This document shows, in pieces, positions 36,258 to 49,860 of a DNA stretch of 64,000 nucleotides (the stretch's first letter is position 1; the number at the start of each line of letters is the position of its first letter). The notes under the pieces are model-generated. The model made no database searches and was not told where the DNA came from. It saw nothing but the letters and a program-made list of their open reading frames with translations. This stretch comes from Carettochelys insculpta (taxonomy: Eukaryota; Chordata; Testudines; Carettochelyidae), in the NCBI RefSeq assembly GCF_033958435.1, contig NC_134137.1:65612001-65676000 (forward strand). The letters are read 5' to 3'. The position numbers were made by a program, and so were the translations under genes.

Positions 36258-36593
36258 AGCTATGTCTACACTTGCCCCCTACTTTGAAGAGAGCATGGTA
36301 AGAAGCCTGATGGAATAATAGTACTGAAGTGCTGCGATGAATATGCAGCACTTCATTAGACTAATTTTCCCCATGGCAACTTTGAAGTTTCAGACTTTGA
36401 AGTGCCAGCATGCCATGTAGCAGCCGGCACTTCGAAGTGCCTTTATTCCTCAAAAGTTTGACACTTCGAAGTTGCCATGGGGAGAATTAGCCTAATGAAG
36501 TGCTGCATATTCATCTCAGCACTTCATTAATATTCTCCCATCAGGCTGATTACCTTGCCCTCTTCGAAGTAGGGGGCAAGTGTAGACATAGCC
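36258..36593 (+). mobile_element. Palindromic MITE, 336 bp, nearly complete inverted repeat
   Basis: AGCTATGTCTACACTTGCCC on the left and GGGCAAGTGTAGACATAGCC on the right are the ends. The complementarity runs through almost the whole element: the left arm blocks AGCCTGATGG, GAAGTGCTGCGATGAATATG, CACTTCATTAGACTAATTTT and CCCCATGGCAACTTTGAAG each have a counterpart in inverted order in the right arm. The turning region is near 36410-36440. Flanks are TAT and TAA. No coding capacity. The end sequence is shared with the 22169 element. Confidence 0.88.
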
Positions 36594-38240
36594 TAAGTGT
36601 AGTAATTTTATTCTATTTGCTATAATCAGTTCATGATTCAGTATCGTTACTCCCATGCATGTACTGCTCCTGTGTGCATGTTCTTTCTCTTGAAAATAGG
36701 CAAGAGAAACACACTTCACACTTTGTGCAAAAAGTTTGGTACGATGGATCCAGAAAATCACCTATGCAACTCTTAAATGAAAGGTGGAAAAAGGTGATCC
36801 AAGGATGGGAAACAACATTGATCTGGGATGTACTATATTCAGCATTAATTTAATCAAATATAGTCTAATCTGACATAGTCCACATCATGGATAGCAGAGT
36901 GATCAGACTGGTGGCACAAATGACCTGCTGGAACAAAATGGTTAGAAACCAATGCTTTATGCAAACTGAAAAGTTCAAATTTCAGGCATTCTGTTGGTAA
37001 ATAGCATAAGTTTCTTTTAATGACAGGCTGTGTGATATGACCTTAAACTATTCAGATAATAATTATGCTTCTTTCTTCCTCCACTTTAATGACTATTATC
37101 TTAAGAATTAGTGATGCTAGAAACTAAGGTTATATGCCATCAAAAGTTCTTTCAGGCCAGGAAACTAACATTACTGCTAGTGTAGTGATCAGAAAGGAAG
37201 AAAACTTCATTTCTTGTGGTCACCTGTTATCACTTGTCAGTGTGTTTGTTCCCACAGTACATATGTTACCTCTTTCAGTGTAATTTTAAATATCTAGAGA
37301 AATGGGGCATTCACCTCTTCCTGGGGATGACTGCTTCATCGTCTGCAGGATTTCATTGTCGCAACACTTTCCTCAATAGATTAAATTTAATCTTTCTGTG
37401 GCTCGTAATTGTATGATCTTCCATCACCTTAAATTAATTTCCTTTCTCGATATTTACACTTCCAGATGTTAGCATGTTCCCTTTTTGTTGCTACTTAGCT
37501 AAGGTGTGCAGTTGCTTAGTTTTTGTAACTTCTGTATGTCAGTTGTTCGAGTGTAGATAAACCCTCAGTCTGTACCTTTTTCTGATTTGAATGTAATTTT
37601 CTTGTTTTCTCTACCTCTAGATCTCTCTATCCTTTTTCAATTCTCACTGGTATTTACAGTACCACTCCATTTGATCTCTCTATATTTTAGCACTTGGTTT
37701 ACCTTAACTTAGAGGTCATTATTGAAGGAGTAAAATAATATAATCTTACTGATCCTGGTGACCATCCCAAGGGAGAGTCAGGATCACAGGATATGTTTGT
37801 AGGATATGTCTCAAACAAAACTGAATTTGCTTCTAAAAGACTAAAATTGCTTGCATGAGACACTTTATGCCAAATTCCAGCCATCAGCATGTTTTATTCA
37901 GCTGCAGTGTTCACCACAGTAGATTTTTGAAGGAAATGCTAGCAGACCATTAAAATATAGCTTCTGTAGTGGTCAGAAAGCATTTCCCACTACCACTTTA
38001 AAAAAAAAATCAGTTTTTCCATATTTTGTCTGTGGCTGGCAGAATGCAGTGCTAGGCAATCATTGTGACTTTTCCATTGTTGATACTTTAATAATTCATG
38101 TATGTCATATTAGTGTCAAAAGAAAACATACAGAAGACAATTACTTTGCCAAGGTTTCCTTTGCTGGTGGTGGTGGTGTTTGTGATTTTGAACAACAGCA
38201 TTCTTCAGCATCAGCAGGTCAACAAATCTTGTGAGTTTTC
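36594..38240 (+). other. Intronic sequence, no recognised repeat
   Basis: Ordinary intron. Small open frames are chance-like. Nothing supported. Confidence 0.45.
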
Positions 38241-41200
38241 AGCCTACTTGCAGTCCTAGAATTAGAATTGTCGATAACTGGCAGCAGGATAAAATCACCT
38301 CCCCAGTCGAACTTGCCTTTTTGCTTTTCCGTCTATAGCTGTAGATAGGTGGTTCATGTCTCACTGCTGCAGTCAACTATGACTTAAACAAAGCTAAAGA
38401 ATTCAGTCGATGGAGGGAGCTAAATACATCTGGTTTAGCAGCTGGTTGCCTGGAATTAGACTTTGATTCTGCATTCCTTCACTGAGTGCTGCAGCAGTGT
38501 GCACAAGTAGATGAAGGAAGGAAAAGAGTTATGCTTATTGTCTTATCCACTTACCAACTGCATCTGTGGGAATTTTTTTCTGTTTTCCAGACAGGGCTTC
38601 CATAGTGATCATACACAAACTTGCATAGGTCTGATTTTCTGAGGTTCTGAGCAGAGTTATCAAAGACGCAGAAGAACAGTTGCCACTCTCTCTCTAACCC
38701 CAAGAAGCCTGAACTGGTAGCTCATCCTCTCCTGCTGGGAGCCAGAAAATGAGGCCAGTGCAGACAAGGCATCTGAGGGAGTTGCTGCACTCCCAGAGAC
38801 CCTATCAAAAACAAAAGTAGTTCGTCTTATGGAGCAACAGCATCGCTTCTTGCCTCTCCACAAAAGTTTGCAGAAGGAAGATGACTAGTACGTGGTACAG
38901 CCAGTGGACCAGACAGAAGGTAGAAAAGGGCACCACAGACCATCAGTCTATTTTTGATCTCCATCTATCATGTCCATCTAATAGAGATGGTCAGTTTGTT
39001 TCCCTTGTGGTGGTGTAACCAGGATGTTCTCTCTCCACCAGCACGGAAGAATCCAACACATTCCCTCCATACCAAAGGAATGTGAAAATTCTTCTCCCAG
39101 GTAACTAGTGGTCATCTACCCTGCTGGCCTAGGGACAGTCCACCATCTTAAGCATCTCACAATGGCTTTCATGAAAACAGCACATATGGGGCAAGAACAT
39201 GGACTTCCCTTGATAAGCGCAAGTCGCAAATGCAGAAGGAACCACGTCTCTGACGAGTGTTCCCTGAAAGTATAGCACTTGTACAACTGCTCGGGAAGTA
39301 TTGCTAGTTAGCTGAATAGCATCTGAAAGCACCCACAGATAGGATTTTTATTTCTGCTGGTGGTGCAAATTGGCATAGGCCTCAGTGCATGTAAAAAATT
39401 AATGGGAACATTGACACACCTAAGGAGAATTCAGGTACATCAGAACTAGATCTTTACCTTCTCTCCTTCCAAATCTGAAAAAGAGGAAGCAAGAAAAAGG
39501 AAAGCCTAAGTGAAAAGCACTGTCCCACAAGCTTCCAAAAGTCAAGGAGAATCTGGAAGCTCCTGGCTTGGAGACATAGTCTAATAAAGCATTTTCCAAC
39601 CGGTGTGATGGAGTTCAAAAGTCCCATCAGAATGTGTTCTTGTTAGAACACAACAACCTGGACTCATCTTATTCTTGAGTCCTGAAGATAAATATGCAAA
39701 TATAGGCACTTGGTGGGGAGGGGGGGTGTTGCATGCGTGCGTACCCACACACGCTTCCTGTTTGAGAAAACAAAAAAGCAGTCCTGTAGCACTTTAAAGA
39801 CTAACAAAATGATTTATTAGGTGATGAGCATTTGTGGGACAGACCCAGAAAGAGTTAGTGTGAGCCAGAGACAACAAGAGGAAGGTACACAAGTAGGTTT
39901 GTTTCTACTGGAGCATTTCAAAACCATCCTTGAAAATTTGTCTATTATGGATCTGTTGCTACATGACCTATTAAAGAGGGAAAATTAGAAGATAGTTCTT
40001 CATGAAGCAGCAAGGAAGTACTTTCTACTCCGAAGCTAAGTTGGAGCTTTGTTAACCATCTATTGAGTTCTGGAGGAAATTATCAGAGCTTAGTGAGAAA
40101 CTGCTATGAAACCTAAATGGCAAAGAAGTTTTTATGCTGCTTGTCAAAGGAACTTTGATTCTAGTCTCCTCTTCTAACAAACAGGAGATTATGTCCTTTC
40201 CTCCATGGTAAAGGCTATAGGCATTGAAGAGCCAGACAGTCCTTCCTGAGAGACTCCAGGGATCTGAAGGTAAATTCCTGCCTGAGAGAATACTACAAGT
40301 GGATGGGCAGACAATTGCACGTGTCCGCTTACTTTGGTTGGCAAATGCTTAAGTGGATTGTTTTTAATGTTGGGTGCATCACTGCTTAATACAGAGAAAA
40401 TCTGGGCTGGATTCAATAATGTGGAGGTTTTATTGTCTGTTTTTGGATGCCTCTCTAGACTCAGTATTTGTCAACCAACACAGTGCAATACCAAGACATG
40501 AGGCATTACTGGAATGTGGATGTGCAGGTAGCATCTTCTTGCTACATCAGAACTCTTTGAGGAGCCAAATAGTGCCAGTCATCGAATTTAATCAGTGAGA
40601 CCCTTTTATTCACAGTACAGCACATAAAGTACAGTATTACTTCATATATGATTTTTATCCTTTTTGAGTATTCAGCTGTTGTAAACATAACATAAATTTT
40701 GTCCCAGAGAGCATTGCATATATTACCATTTGCTTTTTCTCTTTGTCATCCTTGCTCAGAATGATGTAGACTGCTAAAGAGAATTCAAAGATGATATATT
40801 GGCCAAGAAGACTCCAGTGCCTGGACCTGATCAACATGTTAGGTCAGGGATTCTTCCTCTAATGCAGGACACTTTGTTTTCACCTGCAAGAACTAGTCAT
40901 GCCTAAGGGGCCAGGCAGGCTTGGCTAGGCTGCATGTGGCTTTTGAGAAGCAAACCATAGTTTAAAAAGAGATGATGCTCAATCAAATTCGTGTGCCCTG
41001 TAGTCATTTCTGGAAAGAAGTGCACCAATATGGTGGTGATAAAATTCAAATATTCAGGTAGAGGCCATGAAATTTGACTAAAAACAATGCATCTTCAGCT
41101 GTCTACAAGATGATATTGCTAGTGGGAAATAGGTCTTGTGTTAAAGTCTTTATCATATGTAGTGTCTGAAAGAGGTAGGATCATTTATCTAGAAGTAAAG

Positions 41201-43700
41201 CAATTTCTGTAGAGCCACCCTACTAATTCGTTTACTTCAGATACTTAATGTACCTCAGGGAACAAAAGAAGACTGAATTAAATAATGAGGCATATGGTTG
41301 CATCCACCTCAGTTACCATGCCTTTCATTCCAGCTGCATAACACTGGTAAAATCTCAAAGATCTAAAGAACTTCCTTTTCTTGAGCACAGGAAGATTATC
41401 TGAATATTTTTTGTTTTTAGTTAGTGAAGTTCCACAGATACAGCTCCTGGAGGAAAGAAAATGGTTTAGGAATGCAAAGTGGTAATACCAGGATTTGTAG
41501 GGGTTACTTGTGTTGTACATTAGGCAGTATGTGTTGTAACAAGTACACAGTACTATATTAACTGTCAAAGTTTCCCAGTTGGTGGGCTCTCTAGAGGAAT
41601 AGGGTTTTTACCCTGCTGACAGTGATGGACAGGTCTGGCTCTGCAAGTAGAGAGGCAGGCTTTACTATTGGATCTGTGGCCTACTGCTGAGGAAGGGGGG
41701 ACATTTAAAGGAAACCTTCTGGTAAGTACAGACACCTTTCCATCTCAGTTTGTCTGCTGAATCTTGTGGGGAGCTGTTCTTTATGATGCAGTCGTTAAAA
41801 TAATGATCTGATTATAATTGGAACTTGTCAGAAAATGGAAGAAAGAAGGGGAATGGTGGAAATTCCAATTTTTTGCCAAGATTGGAAAAGTCAATTTTCT
41901 GACAAGCTCTACTTCCCAGCATTTAAAAATTGGATGGAAAAAGCTTTTTTCTGTACAAAAACCCTTGTGTTTGGTCTTAGACTATTGGCAAGTGGGGAAA
42001 GAGAGTTTTTTTAGTAGTTTTTGACTAATCAGAGCATTGAAAAACTTCTAAAGAAGCTGCTATTCAGAAGGTAAATACACCTCCCCTTCAGTATTATCTC
42101 CTTACCCTGGAAGTATGGAGTCATACCTTAGCCTTCTGCTTCATTCTTTTTCCAGCTGACCCCCAAAGCAAAGGAGAGAAATCAACAGGAAAGATGATTG
42201 AAGAAAAGGAAGAAGACAGAATCCAAGAAATATCAGAATGAGTCAGTTTCAGGCAGAAGGGTCCAAGTTGCAGAGTCAAAATGAGGCTTCCTTTTGGCAA
42301 GGATCTGCTTCCAGGATTTACTCCTCCCTTGTTCCCTGGGCAGACAATGAATTCTTGAACCCTCCATCAGTGTTGCAGGTAGGTAGAGGCCACTTGGGGA
42401 TAGCCACTTGTGTTGCCATCTCCTCAGATGTAGAGGATTGACATTGGCTGGTCCTTTGTCCTTTCTTCTTTGTTGCCCATCTTTCTAGGCTGAGCGGGGA
42501 AGAGCTTCTCCAAACCCATAGTGGACTTTGTGCTGTAGCCTCTTACTGTTCTTCTTTCTCCTTAAGCAAAAGAACTGTGATACTATGACTGTGGAAGCCA
42601 TCTAGGTGGATCCAGATACTCATCTAGTGTTTTGCATTACTGGTTTTGGCAATTCCTGATGCTTTAATTTACCTGTGTGACTGCATTGGAGCAGAGTACC
42701 ACGGCAGGGTCTCACTGATCAAAGGGGATGCTGCTGCTGATCCATCCCTACAGCAATGCCAATGGCCCAGAGACTGAAGTTAGAGTAATTTCAGAGGTTA
42801 ATTGTAAGTCCTCCCTCCTCCCTTCATATCTCAAGCAGCAACCTCCCCTCAGACTGACCACTGGTAGATCTCCCTATCTCCACCTGATCATAGCCAAGGC
42901 AGACAGACTGTTCTTGATTGTCTGTAGCCAGAGAAGTCAGCCCTGCAACCAGCAATGGGATTCTAAGAGGGCTATTGCAGCATCAGTCCAGGGTCCAGGT
43001 CAGTTTTCCCTAGTCCTTTCATGCCAAGAAAATTCAGATGGAACTGTGGTGCACTCAAGGCTACCCACGGGGCTCCAGTGGCTCTTCTCTCCCTTCTCGT
43101 TTTCCAGAAACTGCTACACCCTTTTGGTATCATGAGCCCTCAGTGAAAAAGACCTCTAGGCAGGCCTTCTAAGATTCCAGATGATGAGACTCTATTCTTG
43201 AATCTTGGACTTTCACAAGTAGGATTTCCTGACCCAAGTCTGGTTCTGGGAGAAAGCTGAATCCCTTTTTTTAGATCATGCAGGATCCTTGGAACCAGAA
43301 TATTAGACGTTTTTTGGAGTGGAAGCCCAGGCAGGTAACAGCTCTTGGCAAATATTCCTTCAGGAGACCTTGTTTCCTTTTAGTCCTTCACTGAAGTGTT
43401 ATGCAGAATGTTTGTTTAATCTGGCTCCTCTTACCTTGGTGTCCCAGGGTTCAACTAAACATGTTGAAAAAGCTTGCTAGTCTCCAGCTGTACTACCATG
43501 ATCAGATTTTCAAAAATTTGATTAAGTGAAGTTGGGCCGCCTCATCCTCTGCGTACGAGAGATCAGAGGAATCTGAAACCTGCTTCTCTTGTACTCTAAA
43601 CACTGCTGCTCTGATAAGCCCTCCACTCTTCCACTTCTAGTTCAATTTCTGTAACTATAACACATGAAAAACCATAGATGTATTCAGTTTGTCCTTGCGT
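38241..43700 (+). other. Long GC-richer stretch without identified elements (repeat B at 39777)
   Basis: About 5.4 kb with a higher GC content and more open-frame-like texture than the flanking intron. The longest frame, 42728-43135 (135 aa), has no motif I recognise. Blocks such as a basic KKRKQEKGKPK-like reading near 39478-39510 hint at a decayed retroelement, but no RT, endonuclease, integrase or terminal repeat can be shown. The exact edges are uncertain. Confidence 0.35.
39777..39852 (+). repeat. Dispersed repeat B, plus orientation
   Basis: GCAGTCCTGTAGCACTTTAA, AGACTAACAAAATGATTTAT and TAGGTGATGAGCATTTGTGG follow a short A-rich lead (CAAAAAAGCAG). Clean match to the core unit at 21478. 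Confidence 0.75.
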
Positions 43701-46700
43701 GGGTTTTTAGGAAACAGCCAAGCACAAGCTTTCAAAATATCAAGATGTGCAATGTTACATGTTTGATGTTTCTACAAATTGAAGCAAATTATTAACTTAG
43801 ATTAAAAGTGTTTGAGGACTCAGGAGAGAAATGTGAGGGTAGATATAATTCAGTATGGCTTGTAAGCCTTCTACGGTTTATGGGGAAAGCCTGTCCTAGA
43901 CATAATTAAATTCAGTAAGTAGCAATATATCCAAATTCATTTTAGTGTGTGGCGCTAGATCAGCTGTGAAGTAATGTTTCTGGCATTACTTGAAACATGT
44001 TACTGAACATCATACACAAACTTTTTCCATGTTAAAACTAATCAGATGTTTGTGCCACCTTCCATTTACATTCTTAATCATTTCACCATGAAAAATTCAC
44101 TACTGCCTAGATGTTTCATTAAATTCACCACCACACCCATTGCCAAGCAGTCTTGCTACAGCTTCATGATAGTTGTGATTTATTATTACATTGGAATGCA
44201 TCTCAGCCGTAACAGTATCTGAAAATAATTATGTAGATGGTGCTGCGTAAATGCATAGTTAGTACTGAGGTATTCATATTACACTTGCTTAAATTGGTCT
44301 CTTTCACATGAATGACTTCTTAATGTCTCCTTCCTCTGCCAAGAATAACTATCGAACTACTTGTTCCCTACATCCTGATTTCTTATCTAGTCATGTAGTC
44401 TGTAAAATACACAATTTGTAATTTAATATTTTTAGAAAATTGATTTAAATTTAAATATGGAATTATAATTGATTTAAACTAATTTCTTAAATCTGCAAAC
44501 ACGTCTGTGGTGATGCTGTAAAAAGTTCAACATGGTAAACAGAAAATGAACACTGCTTTCTTTAAAAAGCTGAATACATCTTCTTTTGAAATCAGTGTTT
44601 CACTTGTGCATGTTGACTAGCTTATTTACTACAGGTATTATGAAGTTTTTTTAAAACATGTCAAGGCTTCAAATCCACTTGTGGAAGTAGCTTAACTGCG
44701 GGACTAAACATCTTTAAATCCAAGAGGGCTGGGGGAGGGCAAAATGCAATCTTAAACACTGGTGGTATAAAGCCTCTCCTAGATGAATATCTAAGAATGT
44801 GACAAAGTCCCATGGATTTGAAAATAAATACATATTTGTGTCCATCCCAAATAAGCATCTTTTCATGCATTGAAGTATCAAATAACTTTATTTGGTGAAG
44901 GATCATCTAAGTTATTCTTCTAACTTAATGAGTAGGAAAGTCTCTAAAGACACTGTTGGGTTTTTAAAAAAATTTTTAAGCTTTCAGAAAAATTACTTGT
45001 CATTCTTACAAGCTCTTGCATCTTAGAACAACTGTCCAAATCAAATTTATTTCCACTCATGACAGTCAGTTATTTTAAGTCTTGCAAAGTACGTACACCA
45101 GTATTGTGTAATGTAATCTTGTGGTGCTTTGAAACCTGCAGCTTGACTGCTAGTGTGTTTTTGAAGGGTGTCTATTGATTGTGTTATCAGATATCAATAA
45201 AGTTATTAAAACAGTCTGCTTCCTTCTCTCATATTATTTCATATTTTCACACCCATTCAGAGTAGGTGATCACTCAGTCTACTTTGTTGTGACTCCAGAA
45301 TACCGGGATAGTAAATCCTACCATATAATGCTTGCCCAAGCAAATTGTCTTGGGACTTGACTCACACCTCTTTTTTTGGGCTCTGTCTCCTTAAGTCTTG
45401 GAACCACTCAGTCCCAATTATTTCTCCTTTTATGTGGTCTCTACCTTTCATAATTACCTGCTTCTGGCAATTTGTGACCCTTTTTTCTATGGCAAGTGCA
45501 AGTTCAGACTTCCCTTTCTCAGCTGATCAGGAAAAGCCTTACTCTTGGCACATCCCTTTCCATTCTTCTACACATAACCTGGTTCCTCAAGCTGTCCCAT
45601 TACACCATCAGACCCTGATTTGTTTCTCCATGCTTTCTATCCATCCTCTTCAGTCTGTCCTGAGTCTGATACATTGTCTTCAGAGTATGGTGTGAAGTCT
45701 CTCTTGCAAAATCTTGCCAACATTATTTCCCCAACTGTAGCTAATCCTCTTCACTGGCATTGACAAATGAATTGTCAATATCTACTCCCAGTTCAGATCT
45801 CTTCGAAAGGCCTGCTGGAGATCTTTCCCTTTATTAAAATGTAGTTATACACTGAGACATAAATACTTAGTGGGTAGAAAAACACCTCTGAGGTTCCATG
45901 TTCTTATTTACACCATCTCATATTTCCTCAGTTTACATTGAAATAAATGGTGTTGCTTACCTGTCTTCCACACAGATTGCATTATTTGGTGTTCAGCATA
46001 TTACTCATGATTAAGTTTGATAAGGAAAGAGCCCAGCTCGAATTTTATAAGTCAATCTATTAAGTATCTGCAACTTTGCTGAGAACCAATGCAATGGGTA
46101 TATAAATAAATAAATATATGTAAAAAGGGTATAATTAAGAGAGTAGGTTGGCACAGGGGATGCTGAGAGCATAATTTGACCTATAGATATTCCATCACTG
46201 AGGTGGGACAGAACACTGCTTGTCTTTAAGCCCAGTGTGAGACTGAAGGACCGTCATTTTGGGGAAAAAATTGCCTTTATTGTAAGCTGAGTAACTTAGA
46301 TATGGAATTGATGAAGCATATGAACATGAACCCACACAATGCCTTCTCTTGCAAATGCACTGTGAAGAACTGAGTGGTTGTGTGGTCAGCCACACATTGA
46401 TGGGAAGACTGCTGCAGATGGGTATGTGCCCATGATATGTTTGCATATGTTGAAAGGCTTTGAAATCTTTAGGTTTGGCTATATAGCAGAGTGGATTTTT
46501 TTTTTTAATGGCCTGGAATATGTTACAGTTATCTCCAACGAGAACACTTAAGTGTGTTTTTAAACGTACAGCTTGTAGGTTAGAGGCTGTGACCCTTTAG
46601 CTCTTCTTGGTTATTTCCCATTCCCCCCCCCCCTTTTTTTTTAAAGAATTGGAGGAAAAATTCTGTTTCATACTGTGTGCTTCTGTCATTCCTCTTCTTT

Positions 46701-47557
46701 CTGTTGTTGCAGAAGCCAACATTGCTATCACTTATTTGTGTATGCATCAAGCAAATGGATGTCCTCAAAACCGTGAGAACAATTCTGGGAATAGTAAAAG
46801 GTTAAGTGTTGGTTGCAGAGCAATAGATATTATTTCTGAGATGCTGTAAAATAATTAGCTTTCTTAGGAGGAAAATTAATGGTATTTAAATCCAGAGGAT
46901 GTGCTCCACCAGAGCATACAAGTGGTCAAGGTAGGTCATGTTTTAGTAGGACATTCTTGAGTAAATTTCCTTGTTGGCAACTGAATGCTCTCACTCTCAC
47001 CCCAGCGTAGTTGAAAACGGGGAAGCAACCTTATGCTGATGAATGGAATTGATGTAATAATTGAACAAATGGAGTTAAAACATATGATTGAGCAGATGCA
47101 TTGATGATCCTGTTATCTCCTATTTTAGAACCCAGAACATTTGAAAGCTAAGAAGGTGCAATTTCATGCTTCAATCCATAAGGCAGTGTACACTTTAAAA
47201 GAGGACACAATCTCAAGGCCCAGAAATCCTAAACGAGAGCCACTCTGAGTACCTGGTGAAGTCTTTCCTGAGACTAAATTTAGTTAAATTGTTTTTCCGT
47301 ACTGTTGGAATCAAAGAAAATATAAGTGAATGCTCCTTATTAACTCTGGTGTCAGCGTTTGAATTTAATGTTTGAAAATTAGAAGATATTTTGTCAAAAT
47401 AAATGTAAGGTGGTTGTAGTTACCAAATTAGATTTTGATAGTTAAATTCAAATTTCCCTTTGTTGAAACATGATTTTGAAGGGCTCCAACTTACTGTGAT
47501 TTTTTTTCCATCATAAGCTATCTTGATAAACTGAAAATGTATAGTATGTATTAAATA
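43701..47557 (+). other. Intronic sequence, no recognised repeat
   Basis: AT-rich intron. A C run of about ten with a following T run lies at 46623-46641, and a T run at 46497-46506. Open frames (44661-44906 minus, 45345-45695 plus) have no family features. Confidence 0.45.
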
Positions 47558-47877
47558 CAGGCTGAACCTCTCTAGTCTGGCAATCTGTAATTTCATTACT
47601 TCTGTAATACAGCATGATTTTAGTTAGCAAGATGACCACTTACCGTGGGTGTGGCCATGTTTGCCGTGGTCACACAAAGTTGGTTTCTAGCCACCAGTTC
47701 TGTGTTCTGTGCTGTTATTTAGCTGTAATTTACCTCCTAAATATCTTCTAAGAGTCCAGTAAGCAGTGGAAGTGTTGGTAATGCTGCTAGACAATATTGA
47801 CCTCCCATAGTTTGACAAATCCTCTCTCTCGGCACCAGTCAGGTCCCGAGGGTGTTGAACTAGAGAGGTTTAACCTG
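47558..47877 (-). mobile_element. Tigger/pogo-like MITE, copy 4 (inverted)
   Basis: CAGGCTGAACCTCTCTAGTC and TAGAGAGGTTTAACCTG form the ends, with TA on both sides (47556-47557, 47878-47879). The body runs in the opposite direction to copies 1-3: GTGGCCATGTTTGCCGTGGT, TTACCTCCTAAATATCTTCT and AAGTGTTGGTAATGCTGC are complements of blocks in those copies. Confidence 0.83.
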
Positions 47878-47879
47878 TA

Positions 47880-49086
47880 GCTGATGCTTAGTGTGGAAAA
47901 GCTCTATTGAGCATTTATTGTTTAGTGGCAGGGATCACAATTCAAGATCATAGTTTAAATGGCTAATTTTGAAAAGTCTGGTACTTTCCTTATAGAATCA
48001 TAAAAGGATCTGGAAACAATTGGGCCATTGTGCGCACACACTAGGGTGTTTAACTTATTATTTGAGAACACATTTGCTAGAATTGTAAATGGGATGGACA
48101 GAAATAGGATGCAAGATTTAGTGTGGGGAATCTTAGCCATTTGTGCTGAGGGTTCAGAGTGTTTCTGTACTTAATTTTTCTAATGGATATGTACACTATA
48201 CACTAATGAAGAGGATAATGTGGAACTAAAGGGGAACTAAATAAATGGTAAATAATATAAACACTATGAACCTCAGAACGAAAACACAACATTTTTTGGG
48301 AGTTCACATGGCCTTAGATTCAGGAAAGTAAGTGCTTTCTCTTTCCAGGAAGCACTTTTATTGAAATATTTAGTCCTGTTCTAGTGCATGCTTATGAACT
48401 TTCCTATATAGGGATGTTCTATATAATGCACTTAATGTTTCCCTGATTGTGGCTATGCTGCCTACTTGAGGAAAGTGGTAGGATGCAATCTGGGAGACCT
48501 TCTGGATTTCAGGTATCTGTGTTGACTAAAAGCTACAGAGGATGATTGCGGTGATGGTTCTCAAGGGTGTTCAGGACTGAGAGGCATCTCAATGCTATCT
48601 ACCTTTATCAGGAGAAAACCTTGTCTGTACCCATGAAGGGTCAGCTCCTTGATTCCACCAGACGTGGGCGACCTAAGCATACCCCTCTCAGTTAATGCAT
48701 GCTCTGCTGTCCCTTGGCAGGTAAATAATAGGCACACTTCAATCAGTGTTTCCTTTATTTTTCTTCTATGCATGGGTGGAATGAATTTTGTTATATTCAC
48801 CAAGGCCAGTGTGGATGAGCATCACCAATAGAAACACATACTGCCACTTGTGGGTCCCCTGCTAATCAGCTGGGCAGCACCTGAATCTCTTCTGGGCAGC
48901 TGCCCAAGTGCTCAGCTTACAGGGAACAGTGCCTTCAACTCCGGAGCACTCTCACCACTTCCTTGGGGTGTCCACCCCATGTTCTGCTGCACGTTGCTTT
49001 GGGAGTAACAAATCTGTCGGTCATACACAGCTTACTAGATTCGGCTCAAGATCACTGCTTTACTCAATTTGCAAGCACTTTGATTT
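47880..49086 (+). other. Intronic sequence, no recognised repeat
   Basis: Ordinary intron; open frames at 48561-48803 (minus) and 48908-49165 lack family features. Confidence 0.4.
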
Positions 49087-49440
49087 GTTAATTGTAGGCC
49101 TGTCAATCACTATGTATGCAATTAATGCAAGACAAATTAGATTCAAAAGTTATGATCAGTGTTAATTACACTGTTAATAATAAAACACCAATTTAAATTT
49201 ATTTTGGATGTTTTACTACGTTCTCAAATATGTTGATTTCAACCACAACACAGAATACAAAGTGTGTAATACTCATTTTATATTTTTGCAAATGTGCACT
49301 GTAAAAAAAATATTTTGGATTCATGTTATAAAAGCACTGTACTGCAGTCTTTTCATCACGAATGCAATTTACAAATGTAGAAGTGCTTCCGCCCCCCCTC
49401 TTCCCCACCACCCCAACATTGTAAAACTTCTGTTCCCAGC
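49087..49440 (+). repeat. Old dispersed repeat, probable DNA-transposon fragment
   Basis: The series TTGATTTCAACCACAACACA, GAATACAAAGTGTGTAATAC, AAATGTGCACTGTAAAAAAA and ATTTACAAATGTAGAAGTGC matches, in order, a dispersed sauropsid repeat as I remember it. The start near 49087 (TTGTAGGCCTGTCAATC) and the loss of similarity after 49390 are approximate. No target-site duplication or ends were identified. Confidence 0.45.
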
Positions 49441-49860
49441 TTGCACTGCTTCCTGCATGTTCTGGAGGCTGGGAGCAGCAAGGCTCTGTGCCCATGGACA
49501 CTTAGGGTTGTGGGTTTTTTTTTTTTTAAATTTCTGGCAGGCTGCAGTGGCTAACCTTAACTGTGTCCAGCCTCACCCTTATATACAAGGCACTTGAAAT
49601 GAGAATAGGCATTTTCGTGACGCTATTGGAGCTGATGTTTGAAAGGTATTACATACCAGGTACTGCTGGTAATTACATTCATATACTGCTTCATGCTTTA
49701 GGCACAATTTTCTTCATAGGTACATAACTCCTTTAAATAATAACTGCACAGACATCCCACAGTAGTTAGAATGATCAGTGTTTTACTGGCTGTTGGTAGA
49801 AATGTCACATAGAATCATAGAAGACTGGGGTTGGAAGAGACCTCAGCGGGTAATCTAGAT

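Noticed and set aside
42728..43135. 135-aa frame as a new gene
   Set aside because: No start context, domain or neighbouring exon signs; within a possibly decayed element.
45345..45695. 116-aa frame as a gene
   Set aside because: Cys- and Ser-rich low-information reading in AT-rich intron, no homology I recognise.
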